A DNA stretch of 64,000 nucleotides, taken from the NCBI RefSeq assembly GCF_001590925.1, contig NZ_BCTU01000033.1, positions 1 to 64,000 on the forward strand, written 5' to 3'. Position 1 is the stretch's first letter, and each line of letters starts with the position of its first letter. The stretch is from Serratia plymuthica NBRC 102599. GTDB lineage: Bacteria > Pseudomonadota > Gammaproteobacteria > Enterobacterales > Enterobacteriaceae. Of this stretch, positions 35,185 through 46,446 are shown piece by piece. A program made the translations under genes and the position numbers. The notes under the pieces were generated by a model. It searched no databases. It was not told the DNA's origin and was given only the letters and a program-made list of their open reading frames with translations.

Positions 35185-35814
35185 TTACTCCTTTTCGATC
35201 TGTGCGGGCTTCAGGGTGCGCAGCACCCAAATCAGCAGGCCGATGATAAAGAACGCGCTCGGCGCCAGCAGGAACAGGCCGTTCGGCTGATACCAGCCGC
35301 CGTTCTGCACCGTATCCAGCACCGGAATGCCAAACAGCTTGCCCGAACCAATCAGCTCGCGCAGGAAACCGACCAGCACCAGAATCACCCCATAACCCAG
35401 CCCGTTGCCGATACCGTCCATAAAGCTTTCAATCGGCGGTGACTTCATGGCGTAGGCTTCGGCGCGCCCCATCACGATACAGTTGGTGATGATCAGGCCG
35501 ACAAACACCGACAGCTGCTTGGAAATCTCGAACGCATAGGCGCGCAGCAGCTGATCGACCACAATCACCAGCGAAGCGATAATCGCCATCTGCACGATGA
35601 TGCGCACGCTGTTCGGAATATGGTGACGGATCAGGGAAATAAAGAAGCTGGAGAACGCCGTGACCAGGGTCACCGCGATGGTCATCACCACCGCCGTTTC
35701 CAGCTTGGTGGTCACCGCCAGCGCGGAACACACCCCGAGGACCTGCAAGGCTATCGGGTTGTTGTCAAACAGCGGCCCGAGCAGGACCCGCTTAATCTCT
35801 TTGGAATCAGCCAT
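35185..35814 (-). CDS. nqrD: Na+-NQR subunit D
   Basis: Integral membrane subunit, 209 residues, related in fold to NqrE with inverted topology. Conserved cysteines occur in [11 protein letters not shown] and [12 protein letters not shown] and provide ligands for the intramembrane iron centre. Overlaps nqrC by 8 bases. Confidence 0.98.
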   Translation of the reverse strand: MADSKEIKRVLLGPLFDNNPIALQVLGVCSALAVTTKLETAVVMTIAVTLVTAFSSFFISLIRHHIPNSVRIIVQMAIIASLVIVVDQLLRAYAFEISKQLSVFVGLIITNCIVMGRAEAYAMKSPPIESFMDGIGNGLGYGVILVLVGFLRELIGSGKLFGIPVLDTVQNGGWYQPNGLFLLAPSAFFIIGLLIWVLRTLKPAQIEKE

Positions 35815-36601
35815 TTTTCAGCGCTCCCTCACGAACTTTTTTCAGGAATGGGCCGAAACCTTGATCGCCCAGCCAGAAATCAAAAGTGTGCTGCACGCCG
35901 TTGGAGGTCAGCGTGGCACCGGACAAACCATCCACTCCGTGCTCATCCCCCGGGCGTGCCCCGCCTTTCACCACGCGGATCGCCGGCTTGCCGTCGTTAT
36001 CAAACAGCTTTTTACCGATCCACTGCTGGCGCCAACCGGCATTCTCAACTTCACCGCCCAGGCCCGGGGTTTCCCCCTGATCGTAATACGTGATGCCTTT
36101 CACCCTGTTGCCGTCGCTGTCCAGCGCCACAAAAGCGTACATCATCGACCACAGGCCAGTGCCGTAGACCGGCAGCACGATTTGGTTCACCGCCCCGCCG
36201 TTATCGCGCACCAGATAGATCTCCGCCCGGTTGCTGCGGCGTTTGATGCCGGCCGGATCTTCGCCCGCCGACAAGGCGACGCTTTTGGCATCGTCACGCA
36301 GCGCAGCGGCCAGATCGAACGCCGCCGCATTGCCCGCCACAAACTCGCCGCTGTTCAAATCCAGCAGACGCGGTTCGATGCGCTGGGTGAACAGCGCCTT
36401 GACCTGCTCGCCTTCCATCTTCGGCTGCAACAGGCCAGCCACGTCGAGGATATTGCGCTGCTTGTCGAGCAGCTTTTGCTCTTGCTGTTTGGACTTCAGG
36501 CCGACGGCGGAACCCGCCACCACTACCGAACACACCAGACACAGCAGCAGCACCACCAGCAGCGTTTTACCGATAGTGTCGTTTTTAGATTCATTCGCCA
36601 C
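35807..36601 (-). CDS. nqrC: Na+-NQR subunit C (covalent FMN)
   Basis: Membrane-anchored periplasmic flavoprotein, 264 residues with one N-terminal membrane segment (about 12-35). The flavinylation motif DGLSGATLT lies at 224-232; its threonine in SGAT (about residue 230) is the expected attachment site for FMN by ApbE. Overlaps nqrB and nqrD, so translation is coupled. Confidence 0.98.
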   Translation of the reverse strand: MANESKNDTIGKTLLVVLLLCLVCSVVVAGSAVGLKSKQQEQKLLDKQRNILDVAGLLQPKMEGEQVKALFTQRIEPRLLDLNSGEFVAGNAAAFDLAAALRDDAKSVALSAGEDPAGIKRRSNRAEIYLVRDNGGAVNQIVLPVYGTGLWSMMYAFVALDSDGNRVKGITYYDQGETPGLGGEVENAGWRQQWIGKKLFDNDGKPAIRVVKGGARPGDEHGVDGLSGATLTSNGVQHTFDFWLGDQGFGPFLKKVREGALKNG

Positions 36602-37832
36602 GGGCTTTTCTCCGCTTGATGTTGGCCTGCACCACCAGATAATCGAACAGCGGCGCGAACAGGTTGGCGAACAGGATCGCCAGCATCATGCCTTCCGGGT
36701 AGGCCGGGTTGACCACCCGGATCAACACGCACATCACGCCAATCAGGATGCCGTACCACCACTTTCCCTTGTTGGTAAAGGCGGCGGAAACCGGGTCGGT
36801 GGCCATAAAGATCATGCCGAAGGCAAAGCCGCCCAACACCAGATGCCAATACCACGGCATGGCGAACAGCGGGTTGGTGGCGGAGCCGATGCTGTTGAAC
36901 AGGAAGGCGGTTGCCATCATGCCGAGCATCACGCCGGCGACAATGCGCCAGGAAGCCACGCGGCCAAACAGGATAATCGCACCGCCGATCAGGATCATCA
37001 GCGTGGAGACCTCACCGACCGAACCCGGGATGTTGCCGAGGAAGGCGTCCATCCAACTGATCGACTGGCCGGTGGCTACGTTGCTCAGGCTGTGCGCCCC
37101 GCCCACGCTCCATTGCGCCAAGGGCGTCGCGCCGGAGAAGCCGTCGGCGGCGGTCCACACCAGGTCACCGGAGATCTGCGCCGGATAGGCGAAGAACAGG
37201 AAAGCGCGCCCCGCCAGCGCCGGGTTGAGGAAATTGCGCCCGGTGCCTCCGAAAATCTCTTTCGCCACCACCACGCCGAAGCTGATGCCCAGCGCCGCCT
37301 GCCACAGCGGCAGCGTTGGCGGCACAATCAGCGCAAACAAAATAGAGGTGACGAAGAAACCTTCGTTAATCTCATGCTTGCGGATGACCGCGAACAGCAC
37401 TTCCCAGAAACCGCCGACGAGAAACACCACGGCGTAGATCGGCATAAAGTAGCAGGCGCCCAGCACCATTTTGCTGATCCAACCGGCATCCGCCGCCAGC
37501 GACGCCCCCAGCCATTGCGCCAGCCGGTAGTGCCAGTCGCCCGCCAGCACCTGCTGCAGTTGCTCGCCGCTGTACAGATGGTGCAGCGCCGGAATGGCCT
37601 GCTGGCCGACGTTGTACATACCCCAGAACATCGCCGGGAATACCGCCAGCCACACCAGGATCATCATGCGTTTCAGATCGATGGCGTCGCGCACGTGCGA
37701 AGCGCCGCGCGTCACCAGACCGGGGGTGTAAAACACCGTGGTAGTCGCTTCAAACAGCGGGTACCACTTTTCCAGCTTGCCGCCCGGCGTGAAGTGATGC
37801 TCGATCTTGTCAAAAAAGTTCTTCAGGCCCAT
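36591..37832 (-). CDS. nqrB: Na+-NQR subunit B (covalent FMN, riboflavin)
   Basis: Large membrane subunit, 413 residues, with about ten hydrophobic segments. The flavinylation motif DGFSGAT ends at Thr236, the same position as in the well-studied Vibrio protein. It probably forms the sodium path and quinone site. Starts 3 bases after the nqrA stop and overlaps nqrC. Confidence 0.98.
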   Translation of the reverse strand: MGLKNFFDKIEHHFTPGGKLEKWYPLFEATTTVFYTPGLVTRGASHVRDAIDLKRMMILVWLAVFPAMFWGMYNVGQQAIPALHHLYSGEQLQQVLAGDWHYRLAQWLGASLAADAGWISKMVLGACYFMPIYAVVFLVGGFWEVLFAVIRKHEINEGFFVTSILFALIVPPTLPLWQAALGISFGVVVAKEIFGGTGRNFLNPALAGRAFLFFAYPAQISGDLVWTAADGFSGATPLAQWSVGGAHSLSNVATGQSISWMDAFLGNIPGSVGEVSTLMILIGGAIILFGRVASWRIVAGVMLGMMATAFLFNSIGSATNPLFAMPWYWHLVLGGFAFGMIFMATDPVSAAFTNKGKWWYGILIGVMCVLIRVVNPAYPEGMMLAILFANLFAPLFDYLVVQANIKRRKARGE

Positions 37833-37835
37833 CGG

Positions 37836-39185
37836 TTATCCTTCCTGCTCAATCTTGGTCAGCACGTCGCGCAGCACCGGCGCATATTCATACTTGCCCG
37901 GACAAACGAAAGTGCACAGCGCCAGATCTTCCTCATCCAGCTCCAGACAACCCAGCGCCTGCGTGCTGTCGGTATCGCCCGCCAGCAGATCGCGCAGCAG
38001 CAGAGTCGGCAGAATGTCCAGCGGCATCACCCGTTCGTAGTTGCCGATCGGGACCATTGCGCGCTCGCCGCCGTGGGTGGTGGTCGAGAAGGCGAACAGC
38101 TTATTTTTCAGGAAGTGGCCCAGCGTGGTGCGGGTGATGGAGAATTTGTCCGGCGAAGGCGCGATCCAGCCGAACAGCTGTTTATCACGCCCTTCCTGCA
38201 GCACGCAAACCTGCGAGTGAAAACGGCCGAGATACGCATTCGGGCCTGCGACATGAGTACCGCTCAGTACCGAGCCGGAAATCACCCGGTTTTCGCCGCC
38301 TTTAAGGCGACCGGCGGTCAGTTGCTCAATGCTGGCGCCCAACCGGGTACGCAGCAGCACCGGCTGTTCCACCTGCGGCCCGGCCAGCGCCACCACCCGA
38401 CGGGTGTCGAGATGGCCGGTGGTGAACAGCGTGCCGATGGCGATGACGTCCTGATAGCCGATATGCCAGACGGTTTTTTTCAAACTGACCGGTTCGAGGA
38501 AGTGAATGTGGGTGCCCACCAGCCCGGCGGGATGCGGGCCGGCGAATTCGTTGTAGGTTATCTGCGCGCCAGGCTGTTTGCCCAGATTCGCACCTGCGGC
38601 GTGGCAAACGTGCAGCTTGCCGTCGGTCAGGCGCGCCAGCACCGCCAGCCCGGCGTTAAAGGCCTCCCGTTGCCCGGCAATGATCACCTGCGGATCGGCG
38701 GCCAACGGCTGGCTGTCCATGGCGGTCACGAAGATGGCGCGCGGGGTGGTGCCGGGACACGGCGTTTTACTGAAGGGGCGAGTGCGCAGTGCGGTCCACA
38801 GGCCGCTGGCGATCAGTTCGCCTTCAACCTGTTCTCGCGACAGCTCCGCCAGTTCGGCGACCGGATAATGAGCGAACTCAAGTTGCTCGTCACCGCTGTT
38901 TTCTATCGCAATCACCACGGACTGCAACACGCGGCGCTCACCGCGGTTGATTGCCGCAATGCGCCCGCTGGCGGGAGCCGTGAAGAAAACCCCGGGGTTC
39001 TTTTTATCTTCGAACAGCGCCTGGCCTTTCTTAACGGTATCGCCTTCCTGCACTAACATGGAAGGGCGCATGCCGACGTATTCTTCCCCAAGCAGGGCAA
39101 CATGCTGAACTGGTGGGCCGTCCTGAATCGCCTGAACCGGGGCTCCGGCAATGGGCAGATCTAACCCTTTTCTGATTTTAATCAT
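37836..39185 (-). CDS. nqrA: Na+-NQR subunit A
   Basis: Peripheral quinone-associated subunit, 449 residues, beginning [16 protein letters not shown] as in the family, with [16 protein letters not shown] and [20 protein letters not shown]. First gene of nqrABCDEF-apbE-nqrM. The start is fixed by homology; no clear Shine-Dalgarno sequence precedes it (AAATCCT lies just upstream), which is unusual for a well-expressed operon. Confidence 0.97.
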   Translation of the reverse strand: MIKIRKGLDLPIAGAPVQAIQDGPPVQHVALLGEEYVGMRPSMLVQEGDTVKKGQALFEDKKNPGVFFTAPASGRIAAINRGERRVLQSVVIAIENSGDEQLEFAHYPVAELAELSREQVEGELIASGLWTALRTRPFSKTPCPGTTPRAIFVTAMDSQPLAADPQVIIAGQREAFNAGLAVLARLTDGKLHVCHAAGANLGKQPGAQITYNEFAGPHPAGLVGTHIHFLEPVSLKKTVWHIGYQDVIAIGTLFTTGHLDTRRVVALAGPQVEQPVLLRTRLGASIEQLTAGRLKGGENRVISGSVLSGTHVAGPNAYLGRFHSQVCVLQEGRDKQLFGWIAPSPDKFSITRTTLGHFLKNKLFAFSTTTHGGERAMVPIGNYERVMPLDILPTLLLRDLLAGDTDSTQALGCLELDEEDLALCTFVCPGKYEYAPVLRDVLTKIEQEG

Positions 39186-39780
39186 AGGATTTATACGATG
39201 TTGGCTAGGTTTACACGTCTTACCGGCCCCAGAGGCTGGTGCTGACGATGCCTGGATGATGAGACTGCAACGGCAGCCTCCGGGTTAAGCGCAACGGCAT
39301 CACGCTCAACATGAATTTTTTCGCGCCGATAAAATGGGGTTACGCACATTCCCTTGATTAACTCCCGCCGGCCTCGTTTGGCACGATAAAAAAGGTTTTC
39401 TCGACAAAAACGCTGTTAATACCTTGTTGCCGCAGAGCCCATGTTATCGCCATGGAGATAAGCTCAAGGCCTTCTTATGCAACTGCAACAACAGGTTAAT
39501 TGGAGCCGGAATATTAACATTTTTCACCACTTTGTTCTGCGTTGAGCAGTGACCTGAGTCAAGCAAATGCAATTAAATTTCTGCTGTTTTGCATCACCAA
39601 TCGTTAAAAACTGCCTGTCGATTCACTTTTATCGAAGTTTGTAGTTTTTTTATACATATCGCATATTGCTAAAAAAAAACACACTGGTAATCTGGCGGGG
39701 TTTTAACGCAGTAAAACAATAATCAGTGGCATGCCGGCCGAGTTCATTGAGCCAGCAGATAAATATAAGCAGGAATAATA
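39186..39780. promoter_or_regulatory. Divergent nqrA / dpaA intergenic region
   Basis: 595 bases without a convincing gene. It must contain the leftward nqr promoter and the rightward dpaA promoter. The half near dpaA is A+T-rich (T7 near 39644 and A9 at 39671). I found no LexA, FNR or CRP site I would defend, and only weak -10/-35 candidates. Confidence 0.5.
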
Positions 39781-40548
39781 ATGAGCAAAATCGCGCTGTT
39801 GTTTGCGATGCTTTTTTCTATGCCGATGATCACGGCCTGCAGCGCCAGCGAGCAGGTTCCCGAGGCACCGGTAGTTAAACAGCAATTAGTAGGTTCACCG
39901 GTCTATATTCAGATCTTCAAAGAAGAACGCACGCTGGAATTGTATGCCAAAATGGGCAACGAATTCCGTCTGGTGAACTCCTTCCGCATCTGTAATTTTT
40001 CCGGCGGACTCGGCCCGAAACGCCGTGAAGGCGACTTCAAAAGCCCGGAAGGTTTTTATAGCGTCGACGCACGCCATCTGAAACCCGACAGCAAATATTA
40101 TCGCGCAATAAATATCGGCTTCCCGAACGATTACGACAAGTCGCAGGGTTATTCCGGCGCTTATCTGATGATCCACGGCGAATGTAAATCGATTGGTTGT
40201 TACGCGATGACCAACACCTATATGGATGAGATCTACCGTTACGTAGAAGCCGCATTCGCTTATGGTCAGAACCGGATCGATATCAGCATCTATCCGTTCC
40301 GCATGACCGAACAGAACCTGAAGCGTCACCGCACATCCAGCGATATCGCCTTCTGGAACCAGTTGAAACCGGGCTACGACTACTTCGTCAAGAATCACCA
40401 GCCACCGGTGGTCAGCGTCTCCAATGGCCAGTACGTGCTGGGTCAGCCCGTCATGAGCAGCAACCAGATGACGCAGTACGCGTCAACGGCTCCCGCTGCC
40501 AGCACCAACCCCTTCGCTCAAACCAAGCCGCTCACCGAAGTGAAATAA
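39781..40548 (+). CDS. dpaA: DpaA (YafK/LdtF), L,D-transpeptidase-fold amidase
   Basis: 255 residues with a YkuD-type catalytic core: [30 protein letters not shown], and the active-site box [12 protein letters not shown] with the catalytic His and Cys. The E. coli relative removes Braun lipoprotein from peptidoglycan. The signal segment ends in ITAC-SAS, which fits a lipobox (Cys20), unlike the E. coli protein as I remember it, so membrane anchoring is possible. Its 3' end overlaps the convergent yafJ gene by 66 bases. Order dpaA-yafJ-gmhA-fadE is as in E. coli. Confidence 0.94.
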   Translation: MSKIALLFAMLFSMPMITACSASEQVPEAPVVKQQLVGSPVYIQIFKEERTLELYAKMGNEFRLVNSFRICNFSGGLGPKRREGDFKSPEGFYSVDARHLKPDSKYYRAINIGFPNDYDKSQGYSGAYLMIHGECKSIGCYAMTNTYMDEIYRYVEAAFAYGQNRIDISIYPFRMTEQNLKRHRTSSDIAFWNQLKPGYDYFVKNHQPPVVSVSNGQYVLGQPVMSSNQMTQYASTAPAASTNPFAQTKPLTEVK

Positions 40549-41286
40549 TGCGAACTCGCCTGGCGCAATCTTGTGCCAGGTTTCATTCGCCGTCAGCGGT
40601 TGGGTAGCAATCACGGTGACCACATCGTCAGGTGTGGTCTGCTGCTGAAAATCAATCTCCACATCCTGATCGAGCAACGTGGCTTTGCCAAACGGCGCGC
40701 GGCGGGTGATCCAATATAAGTTGGTGGAGCAGTAGGCCATCACAAAACGCCCGTCCGACAGCAACATATTGAATACCCCTTTCTTGCGCAGTTGATCCGC
40801 CAGCAAAGCGATATAGCGGAATACCGGCGGCCAACGGCTTGGGGTGCGCGGGTATTTCAGGGAAAGCTGATGCAGCAGCCAGCAGAACGCATATTCGCTG
40901 TCAGTCTGGCCCACCGGGCGGAAAGTGCCGGTTTCCAACTGGCGATAGCCTTTCAACTGACCATTGTGCGCGTAGGTCCAGTTGCGGCCCCACAGTTCGC
41001 GGGTAAAGGGGTGGGTATTTTCCAGCGCCACTTCGCCGCGGTTGGCCTGGCGGATATGCGAGACCACCGCGCAGGATTTGATCGGGTACTCCTGCACCAG
41101 GCGGGCGATCGGCGAATCGAAACTCGGTTGGGGATCCTTAAACGTACGGCAGCCGTTCCCTTCATAGAAGGTAATGCCCCAGCCATCTTTATGTGGCCCG
41201 GTACGGCCACCGCGCTGAACCAGCCCGGTAAAGCTAAAGCAGATATCGGTCGGTACGTTCGCGCTCATCCCGAGCAGTTCACACAT
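40483..41286 (-). CDS. yafJ: YafJ class II glutamine amidotransferase-like protein
   Basis: 267 residues from the ATG at 41286, chosen because Cys2 (MCELLGM) is the N-terminal nucleophile of class II amidotransferases and must be exposed after Met removal; an earlier in-frame start would bury it. Conserved strings are [45 protein letters not shown] and TDSEYAFC. Substrate unknown. The C-terminal tail ([13 protein letters not shown]) is encoded by the region shared antisense with dpaA and looks unconserved. Confidence 0.95.
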   Translation of the reverse strand: MCELLGMSANVPTDICFSFTGLVQRGGRTGPHKDGWGITFYEGNGCRTFKDPQPSFDSPIARLVQEYPIKSCAVVSHIRQANRGEVALENTHPFTRELWGRNWTYAHNGQLKGYRQLETGTFRPVGQTDSEYAFCWLLHQLSLKYPRTPSRWPPVFRYIALLADQLRKKGVFNMLLSDGRFVMAYCSTNLYWITRRAPFGKATLLDQDVEIDFQQQTTPDDVVTVIATQPLTANETWHKIAPGEFALFHFGERLGLSEGVGAGSGSR

Positions 41287-41324
41287 CGCTTGCCACTCCT
41301 TACCCACACTGGCACTGTCTATGC

Positions 41325-41374
41325 GGGCGCAGCATGCGGCGCCCCTAAAAATGTCGCGGGGGCGGCATGCCCCC
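41325..41374 (-). terminator. Two G+C-rich stem-loops between gmhA and yafJ
   Basis: Stem 41358-41363/41369-41374 (loop of 5) is followed on the minus strand by GCGACATTTTTAG, and stem 41325-41330/41339-41344 follows. They probably terminate or attenuate the gmhA transcript before yafJ. Confidence 0.6.
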
Positions 41375-41382
41375 TGAAGCCA

Positions 41383-41964
41383 TTACGCTTTAACCATCTC
41401 TTTTTCAATCAGCTGAATCAAGATGTGAATCGCTTTGATATGGATTTCCTGAATACGGTCAGCGTAGCCGAAATGCGGTACGCGGATTTCCACATCGGCG
41501 GAGCCGGCCATTTTACCGCCGTCTTTGCCGGTCAGAGTGATCACTTTCATCCCTTTGGCACGCGCTGCTTCGATAGCTTTAATGATGTTGCCCGAATTGC
41601 CCGAAGTGGAAATACCCAACAATACGTCGCCTTCGCGGCCTACCGCTTCCACGTAACGTGAGAACACGTATTCGTAACCGAAATCGTTGCTGACGCAAGA
41701 CAGGTGGCTGACATCGGAAATGGCAATCGCCGGATAGCCCGGGCGGTTTTCGCGGTAGCGACCGGTCAGTTCTTCGGCAAAGTGCATGGCGTCACAGTGG
41801 GAGCCGCCGTTGCCACAGGAAATCACTTTCCCACCGGCTTTAAAGGAATCGGCCAGCAGCACTGCCGCGCGTTGAATGGCGTCGATATTGGCATCGTCAT
41901 TGATAAATTTCGCCAGGGTATCGGCCGCTTCGTTCAGTTCACTGCGAATAAGGTCGTGGTACAT
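41383..41964 (-). CDS. gmhA: GmhA, sedoheptulose-7-phosphate isomerase
   Basis: First step of ADP-heptose synthesis for the LPS inner core. 193 residues from the ATG at 41964 (GAGG six bases upstream), the usual enterobacterial start [18 protein letters not shown]-domain features: [38 protein letters not shown], and the C-terminal helix [17 protein letters not shown]. Divergent from fadE. Confidence 0.98.
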   Translation of the reverse strand: MYHDLIRSELNEAADTLAKFINDDANIDAIQRAAVLLADSFKAGGKVISCGNGGSHCDAMHFAEELTGRYRENRPGYPAIAISDVSHLSCVSNDFGYEYVFSRYVEAVGREGDVLLGISTSGNSGNIIKAIEAARAKGMKVITLTGKDGGKMAGSADVEIRVPHFGYADRIQEIHIKAIHILIQLIEKEMVKA

Positions 41965-42176
41965 GAGGAACCTCTTGTTATCGTCAATCTTCCGCTTCGC
42001 AGTGTACCGGATCGGGGAAAAACCGAGAAGCACTGTAAGCCAAACAGCGCGCCGGTTGAGGTACGAGTGAGGTTTTTGATTATTGATGCGCTCAGTTTGT
42101 GACTTGAGTTGTAATTAAACTGTAAATGCATTGATAAAAATATGGGGTTGTACTAAAACCTATTACATACATACAA

Positions 42177-42190
42177 CAGGTCAGACCTCT
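42177..42190. promoter_or_regulatory. FadR-type operator before fadE
   Basis: CAGGTCAGACCTCT contains GGTCAGACC (42179-42187), a full match to the FadR core GGTCNGACC, 23 bases before the fadE start. FadR represses fad genes until long-chain acyl-CoA releases it, so repression of fadE is expected. Confidence 0.75.
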
Positions 42191-42209
42191 TACTACTTCG
42201 GAGCTTCTT

Positions 42210-44666
42210 ATGATGGTTCTTAGTATTGTTGTTTTACTGGCACTCATTGGTGTGATGTTTTATCACCGAGTGAACCTCACCCTCAGTAGCCTCATTCTGC
42301 TGGCATACACCGCCGCCATGGGCGCTATCGGCCTGTGGACCTTTTGGATGCTACTGCCGCTGGCGATCGTCCTTCTGCCGCTGAACGTGACTTCCCTGCG
42401 CCGTTCGATGCTGTCCGCTCCGGCGCTGCGCGCGTTCCGCAAAGTCATGCCGCCGATGTCCACCACCGAGAAAGAAGCGATCGAAGCCGGCACCACCTGG
42501 TGGGAAGGCGATCTGTTCCGCGGCCAACCGGACTGGAACAAACTGCATAACTACCCGAAACCGCAACTGACCGCCGAAGAACAGGCGTTTATCGACGGCC
42601 CGGTGGAAGAAGCCTGCCGCATGGCGAACGACTTCCAGATCACCCATGAACTGGCCGACTTGCCGCCGGAACTGTGGGCCTATCTGAAAGAACACCGCTT
42701 CTTTGCGATGATCATCAAGAAAGAATACGGCGGCCTGGACTTCTCTCCTTATGCCCAGGCGCGCGTGCTGCAAAAACTGTCCGGCGTTTCCGGTATTCTG
42801 GCAATCACCGTCGGCGTGCCAAACTCCCTCGGCCCTGGCGAGCTGCTGCAACACTACGGCACCGACGAGCAGAAAAACCACTACCTGCCAGGCCTGGCGC
42901 GCGGCGACGAGATCCCTTGTTTTGCCCTGACCAGCCCGGAAGCGGGTTCAGACGCCGGCGCTATTCCGGATGTCGGCACCGTCTGCATGGGCGAGTGGCA
43001 AGGCGAACAGGTATTGGGCATGCGCCTGACCTGGAACAAACGCTATATCACGCTGGCGCCGGTCGCGACCGTGCTGGGCCTGGCGTTCAAACTGCATGAC
43101 CCGAACCGTCTGCTGAGCGATAACGAATCCCCGGGCATCACCTGTGCGTTGATCCCGACCAGCACCCCAGGCGTTGAAATCGGCAATCGCCACTTCCCGC
43201 TGAACGTACCGTTCCAGAACGGGCCAACCCGCGGCAGCGACGTGTTCGTGCCTATCGATTACATCATCGGCGGGCCAAAAATGGCCGGCCAGGGCTGGCG
43301 CATGCTGGTTGAGTGTCTGTCGGTAGGCCGCGGCATCACCCTGCCTTCCAACTCGACCGGCAGCGTGAAGTCTATGGCGCTGGCCATTGGCGCTTACGCC
43401 CATATCCGCCGTCAGTTCAAGATCTCTATCGGCAAGATGGAAGGCATCGAAGAGCCGTTGGCGCGTATCGCCGGTAACACCTATGTGATGGATGCGGCGG
43501 CAACGCTTATCACCAGCGGCCTGATGCTGGGCGAGAAACCGGCGGTGCTGTCAGCCATCGTGAAATACCACTGTACCCACAGAGGCCAGCAGGCAATCAT
43601 TGATGCAATGGATATCGCCGGCGGTAAAGGCATCATGTTGGGCAAATCCAACTTCCTGGCCCGAGCCTACCAGGGCGCACCGATCGCCATCACGGTTGAA
43701 GGCGCCAATATCCTGACCCGCACCATGATGATCTTCGGCCAGGGCGCCATACGCTGCCATCCCTACGTACTGGACGAAATGGCGGCTGCGCAAAGCAATG
43801 ATCTGAACGCCTTCGACAAATCGCTGTTCGGCCATCTGGGCCACGTGGGCAGCAGCAAGGTACGCAGCTTCTGGCTGGGCCTGACCAATGGCCGCACCAG
43901 CAGCACGCCGACCAAAGATGCGACACGCCGTTACTACCAACAGTTGAACCGCCTGAGCGCGAACCTGGCGCTGCTGTCGGACGTCTCCATGGGCGTGCTG
44001 GGCGGCAGCCTGAAACGCCGCGAGCGTATCTCCGCCCGTCTGGGGGATATTCTCAGCCAGATGTACCTGGCTTCCGCGACGCTGAAACGTTTTGAGGATG
44101 AAGGCCGTCAGAAAGAAGATTTACCACTGGTACACTGGGGGGTGCAGGACAGTCTGCATCAGGCAGAACAGGCGTTGGACGATCTGCTGCGCAACTTCCC
44201 GAACCGCTTTATCGCCGGCGCGATGCGCTTCGTGATCTTCCCGTTCGGCCGCGTGCATACCGCACCTTCTGACCGTCTGGACCACCAGTTGGCCAAGATC
44301 ATCCAACAGCCGTCCGCAACCCGCAGCCGTTTGGGCCGTGGCCAGTACCTGACGCCAAGCGAGCATAACCCGGTTGGCCTGTTGGAAGCCGCGCTGGCTG
44401 ACGTCATTGCCGCCGAGCCGATTCATCTGCGCCTGTGCAAGGAAAGCGGCAAAAACCTGCCGTTTACCCGTTTGGATCGCCTGGCACAGCGTGCGCTGGA
44501 AGAAGGCAAGATCAGCGCCGATGAAGCGAAGATCCTGGTGAAAGCCGAAGAGAGCCGCCTGCGTTCCATCAACGTAGATGACTTCGAGCCGGATGCGCTG
44601 GCGGCCAACAAGCCGGAAAAGCCGGTAGCGCCGTCTAAACGCCAGCAGCACACCGAAGCAGCGTAA
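42210..44666 (+). CDS. fadE: FadE acyl-CoA dehydrogenase
   Basis: First enzyme of fatty-acid beta-oxidation, a large FAD-dependent acyl-CoA dehydrogenase. 818 residues, like the E. coli enzyme of 814. Two N-terminal hydrophobic segments (about 3-18 and 25-55), then the dehydrogenase domain with [39 protein letters not shown] and [18 protein letters not shown], and a long C-terminal extension. GGAG precedes two adjacent ATG codons (42210 and 42213). A FadR-like operator lies just upstream and a terminator follows. Confidence 0.98.
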   Translation: MMVLSIVVLLALIGVMFYHRVNLTLSSLILLAYTAAMGAIGLWTFWMLLPLAIVLLPLNVTSLRRSMLSAPALRAFRKVMPPMSTTEKEAIEAGTTWWEGDLFRGQPDWNKLHNYPKPQLTAEEQAFIDGPVEEACRMANDFQITHELADLPPELWAYLKEHRFFAMIIKKEYGGLDFSPYAQARVLQKLSGVSGILAITVGVPNSLGPGELLQHYGTDEQKNHYLPGLARGDEIPCFALTSPEAGSDAGAIPDVGTVCMGEWQGEQVLGMRLTWNKRYITLAPVATVLGLAFKLHDPNRLLSDNESPGITCALIPTSTPGVEIGNRHFPLNVPFQNGPTRGSDVFVPIDYIIGGPKMAGQGWRMLVECLSVGRGITLPSNSTGSVKSMALAIGAYAHIRRQFKISIGKMEGIEEPLARIAGNTYVMDAAATLITSGLMLGEKPAVLSAIVKYHCTHRGQQAIIDAMDIAGGKGIMLGKSNFLARAYQGAPIAITVEGANILTRTMMIFGQGAIRCHPYVLDEMAAAQSNDLNAFDKSLFGHLGHVGSSKVRSFWLGLTNGRTSSTPTKDATRRYYQQLNRLSANLALLSDVSMGVLGGSLKRRERISARLGDILSQMYLASATLKRFEDEGRQKEDLPLVHWGVQDSLHQAEQALDDLLRNFPNRFIAGAMRFVIFPFGRVHTAPSDRLDHQLAKIIQQPSATRSRLGRGQYLTPSEHNPVGLLEAALADVIAAEPIHLRLCKESGKNLPFTRLDRLAQRALEEGKISADEAKILVKAEESRLRSINVDDFEPDALAANKPEKPVAPSKRQQHTEAA

Positions 44667-44688
44667 CAGCGTTACTCCCATTCACCCA

Positions 44689-44713
44689 GGGGCGATGATT
44701 ATCGCCCCTTTTT
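44689..44713 (+). terminator. Rho-independent terminator after fadE
   Basis: Arms 44689-44696 and 44701-44708 pair perfectly (GGGGCGAT/ATCGCCCC) with loop GATT, followed by a T-rich tract. Confidence 0.9.
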
Positions 44714-44847
44714 CTTTTTGTGCTGCAGCAAAATGCGCGGCGGCTCGCAGCCTTGCCAGAACGGCTAATTTAACTTCGAGAATAATCGGATAGACTGCAT
44801 AGCGGGTGCTCTGGATCTTTCTTTCCGGGGCATAAGCAACGGATAGA

Positions 44848-44904
44848 AAGAGAAAGGCCCCGAGTCGATATTATCAACCCGAGGCCACTCTGAATGTCTA
44901 AGCA
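44848..44904 (-). ncRNA. sok: Sok-like antisense RNA (antitoxin)
   Basis: On the minus strand a promoter is visible: -35 TTGCCT (44933-44938), 17-base spacer, -10 TAACCT (44910-44915). Transcription would start near 44904 and give an RNA of about 57 bases containing a stem between GGCCTCGGGTTGAT and a partner ending in GGGGCC, then TTTCTCTTTCT as terminator. The size and position over the leader of a hok-type toxin gene are those of Sok antitoxin RNAs. Confidence 0.65.
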
Positions 44905-44944
44905 ACATCAGGTTAGCCTCTTACCCGCCGGAAGGCAAGGATAA
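44894..44944 (+). CDS. Leader peptide ahead of hok (mok-like)
   Basis: Short frame of 16 codons starting ATG TCT AAG CAA; its TAA (44942-44944) overlaps the hok ribosome-binding site AAGGAGG. In hok/sok systems translation of an overlapping leader (mok) opens the toxin start and is the target of Sok. Here the frame ends before hok rather than overlapping it. No ribosome site of note precedes it, so this is a suggestion from layout. Confidence 0.4.
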   Translation: MSKQHQVSLLPAGRQG

Positions 44945-44955
44945 GGAGGTCAGAA

Positions 44956-45108
44956 ATGCAGCAGGAACGGGTCGTTCTGAGGCTGATGATTATCTGCATG
45001 ACGCTGATTGCGTTCATGTTGATCACTCGCGGTTCGCTATGTGAACTGCGCATCAAACTGGGAGACACGGAGGTTGCGGCCATTTTGGCTTACGAATCCG
45101 AAGGGTAA
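44956..45108 (+). CDS. hok: Hok/Gef-family type I toxin
   Basis: 50-residue protein with a near-perfect AGGAGGT seven bases ahead of the ATG. One N-terminal membrane segment (about 7-23), then the family hallmark: TRGSLCELRIKLGDTEVAA followed by LAYESEG, matching the Hok/MokC pattern LCEVxIxxGxTEVAVFxAYES. Such toxins insert in the inner membrane and collapse the membrane potential unless the antisense RNA blocks translation. Lies between fadE and mtnK with a strong hairpin after it. A single chromosomal copy; whether it is still functional is not visible. Confidence 0.93.
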   Translation: MQQERVVLRLMIICMTLIAFMLITRGSLCELRIKLGDTEVAAILAYESEG

Positions 45109-45112
45109 GGCA

Positions 45113-45145
45113 ACCCAACGGCGGGGTTCGCCCCGCCTGTTGGTT
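45113..45145. terminator. Strong hairpin between hok and mtnK
   Basis: GGCGGGG (45120-45126), loop TTCG, CCCCGCC (45131-45137), extended by AAC/GTT with one unpaired base. It lies between convergent genes and can end both transcripts; the 3' end of hok messages usually carries such a stem. Confidence 0.7.
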
Positions 45146-45199
45146 GTTAGGCAGAGATCCATGAGCACCCTCTTCCTGCCGGCGGTGCCCAAACAACGC

Positions 45200-46399
45200 C
45201 TAGCCGTTCTGGCGGATACGCGCCAGCAGTGCGTCGATATGCTCAATCTGCGCCGCGTTGACGATCAGCGCACGGCCCAGGCTCAGGGCACTGCGCTGGC
45301 ATTCGGCGCGCATTTCGGCATCGCTGATGCTGTCCAGATCGGCGACGTGTGCCAGACCGATAGTGCGGCGGATCAGCTCGCTGCCGCAGTAACCTATGGC
45401 ATCGGTCCATACCTGCTGCAGGAACTGTTCGGCATAGCCCGGTACCGCCAGAGCTATCTCGCGGGTTTGTTGGTGGCACAATGCCAGGAAGCGATCGGCA
45501 AAAATCAGCCAGAGTTCACGCACGTCCTGCAGGCGCTGCTCCCGCCCGGCGGCGGCATCGCGCGGCCCTAACAGGCCAGGCAGGCCGCAGTAATTCAGCA
45601 ACAGGTTACCCAACGCGCTGCCGACGTCAAAACCTATCGGGCCATAGAAACCAAACTCGGCATCTATCGCCTTCAACTTGCCTTCCGCAACAAAAATCGA
45701 GCCGCTGTGAATATCGCCATGCAGCAGCGCTTCCGCCTTGCTGAGGAAACGGTGCTTCAGCCCGGCCACCGCCAGCCTCAGCGCGGTATCGTCACGCAGC
45801 GCTCGCACCTGCGGCAGCAGCGCCTCGTCGAACTGATTGCGTTCGTGATCGATATAGGGATCGGTAAAGAACAGATCTTCGGTGATCTGGCACAGCTCAG
45901 GGTTGGTGAAGCGGCTGACCTCGGTCTTTTTTTCTTGCGCCGTCTGGTAAAAATCGGAGGTATGAAACAGGGTTTGCGCCAGATATTCCGCCAGTTGTCC
46001 GGCCGCCAACGGGTAATAGTGGCCTTTGATCAGCTCGTTGCGCCAGATATGGTGATCGGAAAGATCCTCCTGCACCATCACTGCCAATTCAGGATCGTGA
46101 TGCAGCACCTTCACCGTATGCCGTGGGCAAACGCCGCCGTGGATCAGCAGGGTTTCCGCTTCAATGCGCGCCCGATCCAGGGTCAGCGGCCAGGATTCGC
46201 CCACGCAGCGTACGTACGGCAACGCCTGTTTGACGATCACCCGGCTTACGCCGTCGCGATCGCGGATTTTGAACACCAGGTTCAGGTTGCCGTCACCAAT
46301 CTCGTCAGCGCTCACCAGCGCCTGCGGATCGGCCAACTGCCCGTATTGGCGGGCATATTCAACGGCATCGGCAGCAGTAAAGGTACGATAAAGCGACAT
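45200..46399 (-). CDS. mtnK: MtnK, S-methyl-5-thioribose kinase
   Basis: Phosphorylates methylthioribose in methionine salvage. 399 residues from the ATG at 46399 (MSLYRTF), with GAGGGG upstream; a TTG two codons earlier is less likely. Kinase-fold motifs: [13 protein letters not shown] glycine-rich loop, [11 protein letters not shown] catalytic loop, [16 protein letters not shown] metal loop. Divergent from mtnA, with met boxes between. Confidence 0.97.
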   Translation of the reverse strand: MSLYRTFTAADAVEYARQYGQLADPQALVSADEIGDGNLNLVFKIRDRDGVSRVIVKQALPYVRCVGESWPLTLDRARIEAETLLIHGGVCPRHTVKVLHHDPELAVMVQEDLSDHHIWRNELIKGHYYPLAAGQLAEYLAQTLFHTSDFYQTAQEKKTEVSRFTNPELCQITEDLFFTDPYIDHERNQFDEALLPQVRALRDDTALRLAVAGLKHRFLSKAEALLHGDIHSGSIFVAEGKLKAIDAEFGFYGPIGFDVGSALGNLLLNYCGLPGLLGPRDAAAGREQRLQDVRELWLIFADRFLALCHQQTREIALAVPGYAEQFLQQVWTDAIGYCGSELIRRTIGLAHVADLDSISDAEMRAECQRSALSLGRALIVNAAQIEHIDALLARIRQNG

Positions 46400-46446
46400 T
46401 CCCAACCCCTCTGATTTTTCTCACTGACGCAGCGATGTTATTTTTT

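Noticed and set aside
36231-39056. 941-codon open frame on the + strand across nqrC, nqrB and nqrA
   Set aside because: It is antisense to clearly conserved nqr genes, has long His/Arg/Gln-rich nonsense sequence, and results from G+C-rich codon bias.
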